A DNA stretch of 64,000 bases from the NCBI GenBank assembly GCA_016709145.1, contig JADJEK010000001.1, positions 1,178,001 through 1,242,000 on the forward strand. Direction: 5' to 3'. Positions 42,459-54,582 of this stretch are shown in pieces; the stretch's first letter is position 1, and every line of letters starts with the position of its first letter. The notes beneath the pieces were generated by a model. It saw only the letters and a program-made list of their open reading frames with translations. It was not told the DNA's origin and did no database searches. Origin of the DNA: Planctomycetota bacterium. Its GTDB lineage: Bacteria; Planctomycetota; B15-G4; JADJEK01. Both the position numbers and the translations under genes were made by a program.

Positions 42459-44209
42459 GCGTCTACGTCGGGCTCGACCTCACCACGGCCAGGGCTCGCA
42501 TCGTCGAGACCGAGGGCTCGGGCAAGAAGCTGAAGGTCACGAAGTTCGTGTCGGCCGACGTGACCGAACCCGGCAAGCCGCCGTCGTCGGCCTTCGTCGA
42601 CGAAGCGTTCGCCGAACGCTTGCGCGCGGTGCTGAAGGAACACGACTTCGCGACGGATCCGGTCGGGATGTCGTGGGACGCGTCGCTGACGACGTTCCGC
42701 GATCTCGATCTGCCGTTCACCGGCATGGAGCAGTTGCGCAAGGTCATCAAGTACGAGGCCGAGTCGCACCTGCACAACTGCGACATCGAGGACGTCGTCG
42801 TCAGCTTCTACAAGCTGTCGGAAACGCCGGACAAGAGCCACTTGATGCTGATGGCGGCCCGCAAGGACCACCTGCTGAACCGCATCGAGACGCTGCAGAC
42901 GATCGGCGTCGATCCGATGATGGTCGACCTCGACGCGCTCGCGATGTTCAACACGCTGGCTGCGCTCGAGTACACGAAGGAGCACGAGACGTTCGCCGTG
43001 CTCGATTGCGGTCGGCGCGCGACCAATGTGCTCGTGGTCCACAAGGGCCGCATGGTGCTGACGCGCGCGATCCGCATGGGGTCGGAGCACGTCGCGGCAC
43101 GACTCGCGCACGATCTGGCGGACTCGGGTGGCGTCGAGAAGGCGCAGGCGCTGCTGCAGAACCCGGATTCGAATCGCGACGACCTGCTGGTGCCCGCGCG
43201 CACCGATCGCGGCGATCTCGAGAAGGCGCCGTCGGAACTCGAGCGCGACCTCGCGCTGTCCCGCATCGGCGACTTCTACGGCAAGATGCAGAAGGAAGTG
43301 CGACGCACGCTCGCGACGTCGCGCACGGATTGGAAGCTCGACGCGATCTACGTGACCGGCCCGGGCAGTTTGATGCCGGGATTCGCCGAGGAGGCCGCGA
43401 AGGCGTTCCTCAGCGAAGCGCCGGTGAAGAAGCTCGACATCCTCGCGCGTGTGCAGCACGAGATCCCCGCGGCCGAAGCGGCGGTGGCCGAGTCGGAGAT
43501 GGCGACGGCGCTCGGACTCGCGTTCAAGATCGCGGGCTTCGACGAGACCGCGGTCGACTTCCGCCAAGAGGAAGCGCGCTACGCCAAGAAGTTCGACCAG
43601 GTCAAAGAGCCGCTGGTCTACTTCTGCTCGTTCCTGCTGTTCTTCGTGTTGATCCTGAACCTGTACGACATCAAGAAGCTCAGCGTCGTGCAGCCGTTCC
43701 TCGTCAACAAGCAGAACTCGCACATCGCGCAGATCCACACGTACGTCAGCAAGAAGTTCCAAGAGGCGATGACGGCGGCGAAGTGGACGAAGCCGCTGCA
43801 AGAGCCGAGCGCGAAGTCGATCGACGTGATGCAGCGCACGATGGATCAACAGATGAAGGCGCTGATGGGCGAGCTCGGTCGTGGCGGCACGATCCCGCGC
43901 ATGCCGTCGGCGTTCGACATGCTTCGCCAGACGTTCGACGCGATCAAGCCGAAGATGGGCTCGATCCAGAAGCTCGTGATCACGCAGATCAAGGTCGGTG
44001 TGCGTACGCAACCGCAGCGAACGGTCGAGATCTCGGGCTACGTGCCTGCGCAGTCCGGCGTCGACGACTTGATGGAAGCGCTCGCGGCGATCCCCGAGAT
44101 CGGCCCCGCCAACGTCGAGCGACCCAAGACGACGGCGCAAGCGAGCGGCATCCAGTTCCAAGGTCTGAAGGTCAAGTTCCCGAAGCCGAAGCAGGCGGGG
44201 GAGTACTGA
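42455..44209 (+). CDS. PilM-PilN-type fusion (GspL-like) pilus/secretion assembly protein
   Basis: 584 residues. Residues 1-370 are an actin-like PilM domain: GLDLTTARARIVE (phosphate 1), LDCGRRATNVLVV (phosphate 2), MGSEHVAARLAHDL and YVTGPGSLMPGF. A membrane helix at about 388-405 (YFCSFLLFFVLILNLYDI) leads to a periplasmic part (LVITQIKVGVRTQPQRTVEI) resembling PilN. The whole mimics GspL of type II secretion or a PilM-PilN fusion of type IV pili. ATGA overlap with the sensor gene and one base to the PilO-like gene place it in the same operon as the sigma triad. Confidence 0.8.
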   Translation: MSVYVGLDLTTARARIVETEGSGKKLKVTKFVSADVTEPGKPPSSAFVDEAFAERLRAVLKEHDFATDPVGMSWDASLTTFRDLDLPFTGMEQLRKVIKYEAESHLHNCDIEDVVVSFYKLSETPDKSHLMLMAARKDHLLNRIETLQTIGVDPMMVDLDALAMFNTLAALEYTKEHETFAVLDCGRRATNVLVVHKGRMVLTRAIRMGSEHVAARLAHDLADSGGVEKAQALLQNPDSNRDDLLVPARTDRGDLEKAPSELERDLALSRIGDFYGKMQKEVRRTLATSRTDWKLDAIYVTGPGSLMPGFAEEAAKAFLSEAPVKKLDILARVQHEIPAAEAAVAESEMATALGLAFKIAGFDETAVDFRQEEARYAKKFDQVKEPLVYFCSFLLFFVLILNLYDIKKLSVVQPFLVNKQNSHIAQIHTYVSKKFQEAMTAAKWTKPLQEPSAKSIDVMQRTMDQQMKALMGELGRGGTIPRMPSAFDMLRQTFDAIKPKMGSIQKLVITQIKVGVRTQPQRTVEISGYVPAQSGVDDLMEALAAIPEIGPANVERPKTTAQASGIQFQGLKVKFPKPKQAGEY

Positions 44210-44210
44210 G

Positions 44211-44783
44211 ATGGCTGGCACCGACTTCGCCAAGGGTTGGATCTTCACGTCGCTCGCGCTGTCCGTGATCGGCGTGGCGTCGCACTTCGTGCTCGATCAC
44301 TACTTGGTCCAAGCGCGCAGCGACCGGAACAAGGCGTACAACCAACTCGGCACGACGTACAGCCTCGGCGAGGACATCGGCATCCTCGAGGACGAGAAGC
44401 AGAACGACCTCTACCGCGTGAAGTCCGCGGGCGGGACGCGCCAGGGCGAGTACTTCCAGAAGCAGGCGCAGGACGCCGGTCTCGACCTCGCGCCGAACCT
44501 CGGCAAGGACAAGGAAGAGACGCCGCGCGAGGCGAGCGGCTTCATCGACAAGTCGTACGAGATCACGTTCAACAAGCGACCGGGCCAGGAGAAGCAGGGC
44601 TTCGAGCGCCAGAAGATCGCGCGCTTCCTGTTCAACATCGAGGCGAACACGAAGCTGCTGACGGTCAGCGAAGTGACGCTGGACGCGGCGAACGTGAAGG
44701 ATCCGACCGACGACATGTGGAACCTACGCCTGTTCGTGACCGAGCGGCGACCGAAGTCGAACGAGACGCCAGCGGCTCAGTGA
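44211..44783 (+). CDS. PilO/GspM-like assembly protein
   Basis: 190 residues: a membrane helix near the N-terminus (WIFTSLALSVIGVASHFVL), a coiled-coil-like stretch, and a periplasmic alpha/beta domain with ITFNKRPGQEKQGFERQKIA and FLFNIEANTKLLTVSEVTL, which has the form of the PilO/GspM ferredoxin-like fold. Its place directly after the PilM-N gene supports the assignment. It would form the inner-membrane alignment complex with PilM-N. No pilin, PilQ or ATPase gene is in this window. Confidence 0.65.
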   Translation: MAGTDFAKGWIFTSLALSVIGVASHFVLDHYLVQARSDRNKAYNQLGTTYSLGEDIGILEDEKQNDLYRVKSAGGTRQGEYFQKQAQDAGLDLAPNLGKDKEETPREASGFIDKSYEITFNKRPGQEKQGFERQKIARFLFNIEANTKLLTVSEVTLDAANVKDPTDDMWNLRLFVTERRPKSNETPAAQ

Positions 44784-44838
44784 CCGTTGCGGCGTAGGCC
44801 GTTCGCATCGACTCGACCGCCGCGTACACTCCCGGCCC

Positions 44839-45294
44839 ATGGCGGACATCGCAGAACAACAGGACTCCCACGACCGCATCAAGCAGGTGTCGGTGTTCCT
44901 GCCGAACCGGCTCGGCGCGCTGTTGTCCGTGACGCGCGTGCTCGAACGGTTCGACATCACGCTGCTCGCGATCTCGATCCTCGAAGCGGCGGATCACGCG
45001 GTCGCACGACTCGTGATGTGCAAGCCGACGCTCGCGCGCGAAGCGCTCGTCGCCGAGGGCTACAACGTCGTCGAGACCGACCTGCTCGGTGTGGTGTTGC
45101 CGCCGGGTGTGAAGCTGCGACGGCTGCTCAGCGTGCTGCTCTCCGCCGAGATCAACGTTCACTACATGTATCCGTTGCTGACGCCGACCAAGGGCCGCAA
45201 CGTGATCGCGATGCACGTGGAAGACGCGGACTCCGCAGCACGCACGCTGATCCGCGAGGGGATGCGGATCATCAATCAGGATGATCTGACCTGA
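44839..45294 (+). CDS. Tandem ACT-domain regulatory protein
   Basis: 151 residues with two ACT domains: QVSVFLPNRLGALLSVTRVL with FDITLLAISILE (about 15-75), and LRRLLSVLLSAEINVHYMYP with NVIAMHVEDADSAARTL (about 95-145). ACT domains bind amino acids; stand-alone tandem forms may regulate amino-acid enzymes. No catalytic domain and no linked biosynthetic gene. Ligand unknown. Confidence 0.85.
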   Translation: MADIAEQQDSHDRIKQVSVFLPNRLGALLSVTRVLERFDITLLAISILEAADHAVARLVMCKPTLAREALVAEGYNVVETDLLGVVLPPGVKLRRLLSVLLSAEINVHYMYPLLTPTKGRNVIAMHVEDADSAARTLIREGMRIINQDDLT

Positions 45295-45317
45295 CGGACG
45301 CTCGGGCTGCTGGACCC

Positions 45318-45469
45318 GACGCCCGCTCGGGCGTCGAGGCGAGCCGGGGCCGAAGGCCCCGGGCCCCGTAAGACAAGGCGGGGGCTTTCGCCCCCGCGCC
45401 CCCTCGCTCGACCGCTCGCGGTCGAGCGACCAAAGGGGAGCTTCACAAACGAGCGAAGCCCCCCTTTGG
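45318..45469. repeat. Cluster of five consecutive hairpins
   Basis: GACGCCCG/CGGGCGTC (45318-45335), CCGGGGCC/GGCCCCGG (45344-45362), GCGGGGGC/GCCCCCGC (45378-45397), CGCTCGACCGC/GCGGTCGAGCG (45405-45428) and CCAAAGGGG/CCCCTTTGG with an inner GCTTC/GAAGC (45430-45469). All stems are perfect apart from a bulge in the last. The first could terminate the ACT gene, but none has a clear T run. Confidence 0.85.
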
Positions 45470-45512
45470 TAACCCCCGCGCCCTTGGGCCGCTCGCGAGA
45501 CTTCACGCGAAC

Positions 45513-45694
45513 GGACGTCGGGAACGGGCTCTCGCTGCGGCCGCTCAAAGCCGCGGGGGTGGCTTGTTCCGCTCGCGCATGACGACCCCTGTCGATCTAA
45601 CGCCAGGCGACGTACTCACGAGAGTCGTACAGCGGATCGCCACAGCCGCGGCGGGCTGCTGAGCGGCCGCAGCGAGAGCCCGTTCCCGACGTCC
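45513..45694. repeat. 35-bp perfect inverted repeat pair, MITE-like
   Basis: Arm 45513-45547 (begins GGACGTCGGGAACGGG) is the exact reverse complement of 45660-45694. The 112 bp between them contain no gene. Terminal inverted repeats around a short non-coding core are the form of a miniature inverted-repeat element, though no target duplication is visible. Confidence 0.8.
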
Positions 45695-45909
45695 CTTGGC
45701 TGCGGAGTGGTTTTTGAACGAGCGTGCGGCCTGAGACCGAGGGAAGAGTGACGGTTCTCGGTGCAAGCCGGAGGAAGGACGGGGACGGAGGCGGGTCTGT
45801 CCCCGATCTGTCCCCGTTCCGACCCGCTCGGCGCTCGCTCGCCGGTGAACCGGCGAACCGGGCTCCAACCCTTCGACACGATCGCGCAAGTGCTTGGCCC
45901 ACCGACGCG

Positions 45910-45987
45910 TAGCGCGCGTGCGATTGCCGCCGGCCAACGGACGCGGGTACCCGCGTCCGTTGGCCGGCGGCAATCGCACGCGCGCTA
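45910..45987. repeat. 78-bp perfect palindrome
   Basis: Every base from 45910 to 45948 pairs with 45949 to 45987, with no loop; the centre is GGGTACCC. The outer ends are TAGCGCGCGTGCG and its complement. Pairing breaks at G45909/G45988. Confidence 0.95.
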
Positions 45988-46054
45988 GGTCGTTTGGGGC
46001 CAGGTTGTTATGGGCGCGGGGGCGCTCGGCGCTCGATGGACCTTACGGTGCTGC

Positions 46055-49297
<3,243 letters not shown>

Positions 49298-49385
49298 CGT
49301 GGAGGCTCCTGCATCGCGGTGCCCCCGCCGTGTCGCTCGCACCCGAAGCGGCCGGCGGGCAAAATCGCGGGATTAGAGCACACGC

Positions 49386-49886
49386 ATGCACGACGAACAA
49401 CGGCCACGAGGAGCAGTGGACAACATGCATTCGAACGAGCGACCGACATCGAAGCGCCGCACCGACGGCGGCTCGATCAATCCGCGCTTCCTCATGATCG
49501 TGGCCGTGATGGCGGGCCTGTTCGGGCTGTTCTATGCCCTGGCGCAGTTCACCGTCGGGTTCTTCGGCTCCGCCCACGTGATGTTGGTCGAGGAAGGGAC
49601 GCTTGCGCCGATCGACGGCGCCGAAGTCGTGCTCGAGGGCACCACGGGCGACAAGCCCGGCCCGAGCCGCAAACCGATCCGCCTGAAGTTCCTGCCCGAG
49701 AGCGGCGGCGCGTACCACGCCAAGGCCACCGTGAAGGGGACCTACACCCTGCTCGCGTCGAAGCCGGGTTACGAGCCGCTGGAGCGCGAGGCGATCGAGC
49801 TCAAGGACAAGGATCACAAGGACTTGGGTCGCATCGTGATGCGCCGCCAGGTGGCCACGGACAACGCCGTCCCCGTGGCCAAGTAG
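49386..49886 (+). CDS. Membrane-anchored protein with small beta domain
   Basis: 166 residues from ATG 49386; ATG 49425 (MHSNER) is an alternative. A hydrophilic N-terminus, one membrane helix (about 36-60, FLMIVAVMAGLFGLFYALAQ) and an extracytoplasmic beta-sandwich-like domain: DGAEVVLEGTTGD, then AYHAKATVKGTYTLLASKPG. That pattern resembles carboxypeptidase-regulatory/PEGA-type folds. Divergent from carB. No defined role. Confidence 0.7.
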   Translation: MHDEQRPRGAVDNMHSNERPTSKRRTDGGSINPRFLMIVAVMAGLFGLFYALAQFTVGFFGSAHVMLVEEGTLAPIDGAEVVLEGTTGDKPGPSRKPIRLKFLPESGGAYHAKATVKGTYTLLASKPGYEPLEREAIELKDKDHKDLGRIVMRRQVATDNAVPVAK

Positions 49887-49908
49887 ACGAGCAGCGCCCG
49901 GTCGCGGC

Positions 49909-52878
49909 TCAGCGATTCGGAGCGAGCCCGGCCTCGACCAGTCGCGCACGCGCAGCCTTCGCCGACGAGCCCACGTCGTCCGCTCCGACTTGCGTCGCCA
50001 AGTCGATCACGGCGCCGAGCCACTCGGCATCGAACATTCGATCGATCGGGAGCGCGCGCAAGCGCTCGGCGGCGACGGCTCGATCGTCGACGTCGATCGA
50101 CGCGAGAGCCAACCAGACGTCGTCGGGCGCGCAACGCGTCGCAGCCTCGACCGCCGCGCGCTCCGCGCGAGCATCGCCGCGACGCGAGGCCGCGAACGCG
50201 CGAGCGAGGTGTGCCTCGGCGCGCAGCCGCTCACGCGGATCGAAGCCGTTCAGCGGTGCCGCCGCGCCCAACCGTTGTTCGAGCACGGCGCTCGAGTCGA
50301 CGTCGAACAGATCCATGAGCGTCACGGCGTGCGCGTACAACGTCGCGGCGCGCTCGGGGTCGTTCTCCGTGTGTGCCCGCACCGCGAGATCGATGCAGCA
50401 CCACAGCTCCCGACGATCGTGCTGCGGCGGCAACCGCAGCGCGAGTTCGAGGAACTCACGTCTCGCGGCTTGGAATTCGACGTGCGCGCCGTCGAGCTGC
50501 GCGGCCAGCCGGAAGAACAACAACTTCGGCAGCAAGTACAGCGAGCCGTCGTCGCGGCGCGCGTCGATCTCGACTTCGAGCGCCGCGCACACGAGTTCGG
50601 GTCGGTCGACGTTCACCGCGAGCTCGACCAGCGCGCGCAGCACGGTCTCCTCGTGCGCGAAGCCGCCGTCCATCGAGTCCGTGCGGTGCACGATCTCGTC
50701 GCGCCGCGCGAACAGGTCGGACGCGATGCGCGGTGCGGCGTCGAGCCAGCCGACGCGACACACGGCGCGTACCGCGGTCAACCACAGCAATTCGTCGTCG
50801 GGGTGCGCCGGATCGCGTGCGCCGGCGATCGCGTCGAAGAACGCCCGCACGGCCGCGCGAGCGTCGACGTCTTGCAACACGGACAGCGCGTCGACGGCAT
50901 GCGCGCGGAGTTCAGCGGCTTCCCCCGCCTGCGTCAGAGGCACGAGGACATCGGTCAACGGCACGCGGAGATCGCCGATCTTCTGCACCAGCGTCGCGCG
51001 TAGTTCGTGGTCGGGTTCGAGCGCGAACAATTGGCGCAGGACTCCGGCGGCCGACTCGGTCTTCGTGTCACCGAGCACGTTCAAGAGCTCGCCCTTCTCG
51101 TCGGTGGCCGTGTCCGGCCAGACGCGCACGAGTTCGTGTTGCGCCGACGGATCCGCGCGTTGCAGCAGCGTGCGCAACGCTTCTCGCGCGATCGACGGGT
51201 TCGTCGCCGCGAGCGCATCGCGGATCGCCGACGTGACGTGCGCGCCGCCTCCTGCGCGCAGCCAACGCAACAACGTCGTCGCATCGTCGACCGCGTCGGC
51301 GACGACGAAGGCGCGCAACTGTTCCGCGACGATCGCGTCTCCCTGCGCGCTCTTCAAGCGCGTGAACAGCCGCAACAGATCGAGGTCGTACGGCGGCGCG
51401 AACGTCTCCGTGACCGCGCGCGTGACGTCGTCGACGATGGTCGGATCCCCGATGTTCTCGAGCGCGTCGCGTGCCTCGGACGCGTACGGCTCGCGCACGC
51501 GCAATCGCGTGATCAGCGAATGCGCGAACCGCTGGGCGGCGCGTCCGCGCGCGTGCGCTGCGAGCAAGCGGCTCATGCGCTTGCGCGTGGTGTCGGTGCG
51601 CTCGCCCGCGACGTGCGCGATCAACCAGTCGACTTCTTCCTGGTCCGGCACCCTTGCCTCGCACAACGCACGGAACGCTCGCAACCGCAGGTTCGAATCG
51701 GGATCCTCGAGCAGCGCGAACAAGCCTGAACGCCCGCCGTGACCGCTGGCGTGCTCCTCGAACGCGGCGAGCAGGTCCTCGCGGACTTCGTGCGGCAACT
51801 CGGCCGCATAGCTCCACGCCAACGCTTCGAGCGGCGCACGATCGCCGAACCGACGCAACGTGTGGATCGCCGCCGCACGCGCCGCGCTCGTGGCGGACTC
51901 GCGGCCGAGCGCGATCGACGTCAGGGGATCGAATGCGTCGGGTCCGCGCAGCCCGAGCAGCAAGTCCGCCAGGATCTCCGCCGCGGGCGCCGCGGCGGCC
52001 CGCAGACGAACGAGCACGGCGGTGGCAGCCTCACGCGGATCGAGCGCGCGCAACGTGCGTACAGCAGCACCTCGCGTCGAAGGATCACCTTGCGTCGCGG
52101 CCTCGGCGAGGAAGTCGAGCACGGCCTCGTCGCGAGGCAACGCCTGTCGCCGCCACAGCGCGTGAGCGGCGAACGTCGCGGCCCGCGTGCTCGTCCGCGT
52201 GCGCAGTTCGGCCAACAACGCGTGCGTCGCGTCGTCATCGGTGGTCGTGCGCAAGCGATCGAGGACGAGCTCGCGATCGGTGATCGACTCGACGTCGTCG
52301 AGCAGGCGCGTCAACGCGGCATCGAGTCCCTCGGCATCCGACGCGCACAGCGCGCGCAGCGCGGCCTCGCGGACGTGGACGTCGTCGTCGCGCGCGAGTC
52401 GCTCGAGAGACGCGATGGCGCGCGCGTCGTCGACTTTGGAAAGCGCGAGCGCCGCGGCACGACGTTGCGACCACAGGGGGCTCGATGCGGCATCGAGGAT
52501 GCGCGGGTCGCACGGTACGACCTCGAATTCGGCGAGTGCCTTCAACGCCGCGGTCCGCACCGCACCGTCGTCGGCGAGGCGAGCCAGCGCGAGTTCCAAC
52601 GCACGCGGCGTCCTGAACGTCGCGATCGACTGGAGTGCGAGCACGCGCAGATCCGCGGCACGACTGGCGAGCGCGATCTCGAACACCGGCAGAGAATCGG
52701 GCGCCTGCCCGAGCAACACGCGTCGCGCGTCCTCGCGCACGAACGGATCGGACGCGGTGAGGAACGTGGCCTCGGCATCGACGTGCTGAGCGCGCGCGCA
52801 GGTCGCGAACGCGAGCACGAGCGATCCCGCGCACAGGATCCAGCGTGAGCGTGGAGCCGGACCCGACGGCGCACTCAC
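49909..52878 (-). CDS. Exported HEAT-repeat protein
   Basis: 989 residues with a signal peptide (WILCAGSLVLAFATCARA). Nearly the whole mature chain is HEAT-like helix pairs of 30-40 residues, e.g. ADLRVLALQSIATFRTPRAL, DDVHVREAALRALCASDAEG and DDGAVRTAALKALAEFEV, with conserved Arg/Ala/Leu positions. The last 200 residues are TPR-like (ERAATLYAHAVTLMDLFDVD). It would form a curved binding scaffold in the periplasm. The ATG overlaps the end of the damaged nnrD gene (ATGA). Partner unknown. Confidence 0.85.
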   Translation of the reverse strand: MSAPSGPAPRSRWILCAGSLVLAFATCARAQHVDAEATFLTASDPFVREDARRVLLGQAPDSLPVFEIALASRAADLRVLALQSIATFRTPRALELALARLADDGAVRTAALKALAEFEVVPCDPRILDAASSPLWSQRRAAALALSKVDDARAIASLERLARDDDVHVREAALRALCASDAEGLDAALTRLLDDVESITDRELVLDRLRTTTDDDATHALLAELRTRTSTRAATFAAHALWRRQALPRDEAVLDFLAEAATQGDPSTRGAAVRTLRALDPREAATAVLVRLRAAAAPAAEILADLLLGLRGPDAFDPLTSIALGRESATSAARAAAIHTLRRFGDRAPLEALAWSYAAELPHEVREDLLAAFEEHASGHGGRSGLFALLEDPDSNLRLRAFRALCEARVPDQEEVDWLIAHVAGERTDTTRKRMSRLLAAHARGRAAQRFAHSLITRLRVREPYASEARDALENIGDPTIVDDVTRAVTETFAPPYDLDLLRLFTRLKSAQGDAIVAEQLRAFVVADAVDDATTLLRWLRAGGGAHVTSAIRDALAATNPSIAREALRTLLQRADPSAQHELVRVWPDTATDEKGELLNVLGDTKTESAAGVLRQLFALEPDHELRATLVQKIGDLRVPLTDVLVPLTQAGEAAELRAHAVDALSVLQDVDARAAVRAFFDAIAGARDPAHPDDELLWLTAVRAVCRVGWLDAAPRIASDLFARRDEIVHRTDSMDGGFAHEETVLRALVELAVNVDRPELVCAALEVEIDARRDDGSLYLLPKLLFFRLAAQLDGAHVEFQAARREFLELALRLPPQHDRRELWCCIDLAVRAHTENDPERAATLYAHAVTLMDLFDVDSSAVLEQRLGAAAPLNGFDPRERLRAEAHLARAFAASRRGDARAERAAVEAATRCAPDDVWLALASIDVDDRAVAAERLRALPIDRMFDAEWLGAVIDLATQVGADDVGSSAKAARARLVEAGLAPNR

Positions 52879-53505
52879 GGTGGCGCCTCGACGGCTTTCA
52901 GCGCGTCGCCGAGATGATCGACCAGATCGAGCGCGATCAGCGCGGTCTCGCCGCGCCGCTTCTTCGCCAAGTCCCCGGCGCGGCCGTGCATGTGGACCGC
53001 GAGCGCCGCGGCCTTGAACGGATCGTCGAAGCGCACGAGCAGAGCTCCGAGCAAGCCGGACAGCACGTCGCCACTACCGCCGGTCGCCATGCCGGGGTTG
53101 CCGGTGCGATTCACGTACGTCTTGGCGCCGCTCGCGACCACGGTGCCGGCGCCCTTCAAGCAGACCACGGCATGGAAGCGCGCGGACGCCGCCCGGGCGC
53201 GAGCGAGGCGTTCCTTCGCGTCGGCGCTGGCGGGCTTGCCGTCGAGGCGTTCGAGTTCGCCGGGATGGGGCGTCATGATCGTCGGGGACGAACGGCGCGC
53301 GATGGCCTCGGGTTCGGTGGCGAATGCGTTCAGTCCGTCGGCGTCGAGCACCAGCGGCTTGCCGAGTTCGAGCGCGAACGAGCGGATCGTGAACTGCGAC
53401 CGCAGCGCCGGGCATGCGCTTCGATCCGGCCACGATCAGGACGCGGCCGAAATCACCTTTGTGAGCGTCACGCGCGCGCTTGGTCAGTCGGAACGGTGGC
53501 TTCAT
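52875..53505 (-). pseudogene. nnrD: ADP-dependent NAD(P)H-hydrate dehydratase with internal deletion
   Basis: ATG 53505 opens the expected N-terminus (FRLTKRARDAHKGDFGRVLI then VAGSKRMPGAA), overlapping the asparaginase stop. Near 53390-53410 the sequence jumps in a different frame to SQFTIRSFALELGKPLVLDADGLNAF (given in pieces), after which the C-terminal half is normal, including TPHPGELERLDG, KGAGTVVASG and the catalytic-site GNPGMATGGSGDVLSG. The usual middle part with SGAGLVT and GPGLG, roughly 80 residues, is missing. The result is a deletion plus frameshift, so the enzyme that repairs hydrated NAD(P)H should be inactive. An assembly collapse is the alternative. Confidence 0.8.
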
Positions 53506-54527
53506 GGCCCCTCGAACGTGACGTCGATGTGGCCGACGTGGATGCCGGCGTGATTGAACGAGCGAGTGTCGAGGTAGCCCGAAAGCGCCTCGGTCTCCGC
53601 CTTCGACAGCACGCCGAGGCGTCGCAGGACGGTCAGCAGGATCGGCACGTACGGTCGCTCGTTGCCGTCGTCGATCTTGATCGCGATGCCGAGGTCGAGT
53701 CCTCGCACTCCGCACGCGAGGATGCCTTCCGCGCCGATCTTCGAGAACAGGCGACCGGCGCTGGCGCGGATGAAGTCGGTGTCGAAGCGGCGCGTGCCGC
53801 CGATCATCTCGGGATGCGCAGCTTGGGCGTCGCGCAGGCGCGTCAACGCCTCGCGATCGGCGGGCTCGGCGAGCGTCGGATTCGCGAGGCGCGCGAACCC
53901 GAGCGCGAGGTTCGCGAGCGGCAGGATCCACGTCGGCGCCGAGCAGCCGTCGATCGCGTGCGACAACGCGGCCTCCGGTGTGTCGGTGGTGCGCCGGACC
54001 GCATCGCGGATCGCGAGCTGGATCGGATGCTCGGGGTCGATGTAGCGCTCGGTCGGGGCGCCGATCGCGCGGCAGAACAGCAGCATGCCCGCGTGCTTGC
54101 CCGAACAGTTGTTGTGCAGCGCGGTGGGCGCGACGCCGACGCGCACGAGGTCGTCGGCCGCCTTGCGCCAATAGGGCGGGTGGGTGCCGCAGCGCAGATC
54201 GTCGGCCGCGAGCCCGCCCTTCGCGAGCATCCCGGCGGCGACCGCGACGTGCTCGGGTTCGCCGTTGTGCGACGCGCACATCAGAGCGAGCTCGACCGGG
54301 CCGAGTCCGAACCGCGTCGCGACGTCGGCGCGCAGCGCGGCGACGGCTTGGAACGCCTTCACGGCCGAACGGGCGAACACGGGCCTCGTCGCATCTCCCA
54401 GCGCGAACACGACTTCGCGACCGCGCACGATGACGACGCTGCCGCGGTGCTGGGATTCGAGTCGCCCGCCGCGGACGACGTGGGCGAGCACGGGGTTCTC
54501 GTAGGCCGACAGGGCGGAGGGGGACAT
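53502..54527 (-). CDS. L-asparaginase II (thermolabile, Rhizobium-type family)
   Basis: 341 residues from ATG 54527 (MSPSALSAYENPVLAHVVRG). Family motifs: RSAVKAFQA with the nucleophile-region Ser/Lys, MCASHNGEPEHV, LHNNCSGKHAGML, IDGCSAPTWILPL and SKIGAEGILACG. These define the AnsA-like Rhizobium etli asparaginase family, not the type I/II enterobacterial enzymes. It would hydrolyse asparagine to aspartate and ammonia. Operon: asparaginase, broken nnrD, HEAT protein, with 4-bp overlaps. Confidence 0.9.
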   Translation of the reverse strand: MSPSALSAYENPVLAHVVRGGRLESQHRGSVVIVRGREVVFALGDATRPVFARSAVKAFQAVAALRADVATRFGLGPVELALMCASHNGEPEHVAVAAGMLAKGGLAADDLRCGTHPPYWRKAADDLVRVGVAPTALHNNCSGKHAGMLLFCRAIGAPTERYIDPEHPIQLAIRDAVRRTTDTPEAALSHAIDGCSAPTWILPLANLALGFARLANPTLAEPADREALTRLRDAQAAHPEMIGGTRRFDTDFIRASAGRLFSKIGAEGILACGVRGLDLGIAIKIDDGNERPYVPILLTVLRRLGVLSKAETEALSGYLDTRSFNHAGIHVGHIDVTFEGP

Positions 54528-54582
54528 GCGCTGGCTAGAATACCGGCCGCATCGTGAGGACTCGGACCGGAGAGGAGATGCC

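Larger units (their letters stand above)
45295..46054. other. 760-bp gene-free island of inverted repeats
   Basis: No credible coding sequence. From left to right it holds five GC-rich hairpins (45318-45469), a 35-bp inverted repeat pair (45513-45694), a REP-like GTCCCC unit (ACGGGGAC at 45779-45786 against GTCCCCGT at 45810-45817, with CTGTCCCC repeated in between), and a 78-bp perfect palindrome (45910-45987). It separates the convergent ACT and carB genes. Confidence 0.7.

Noticed and set aside
45318..45469. Possible CRISPR array in the hairpin cluster
   Set aside because: Stems differ in sequence, there are no equal spacers and no cas genes nearby.
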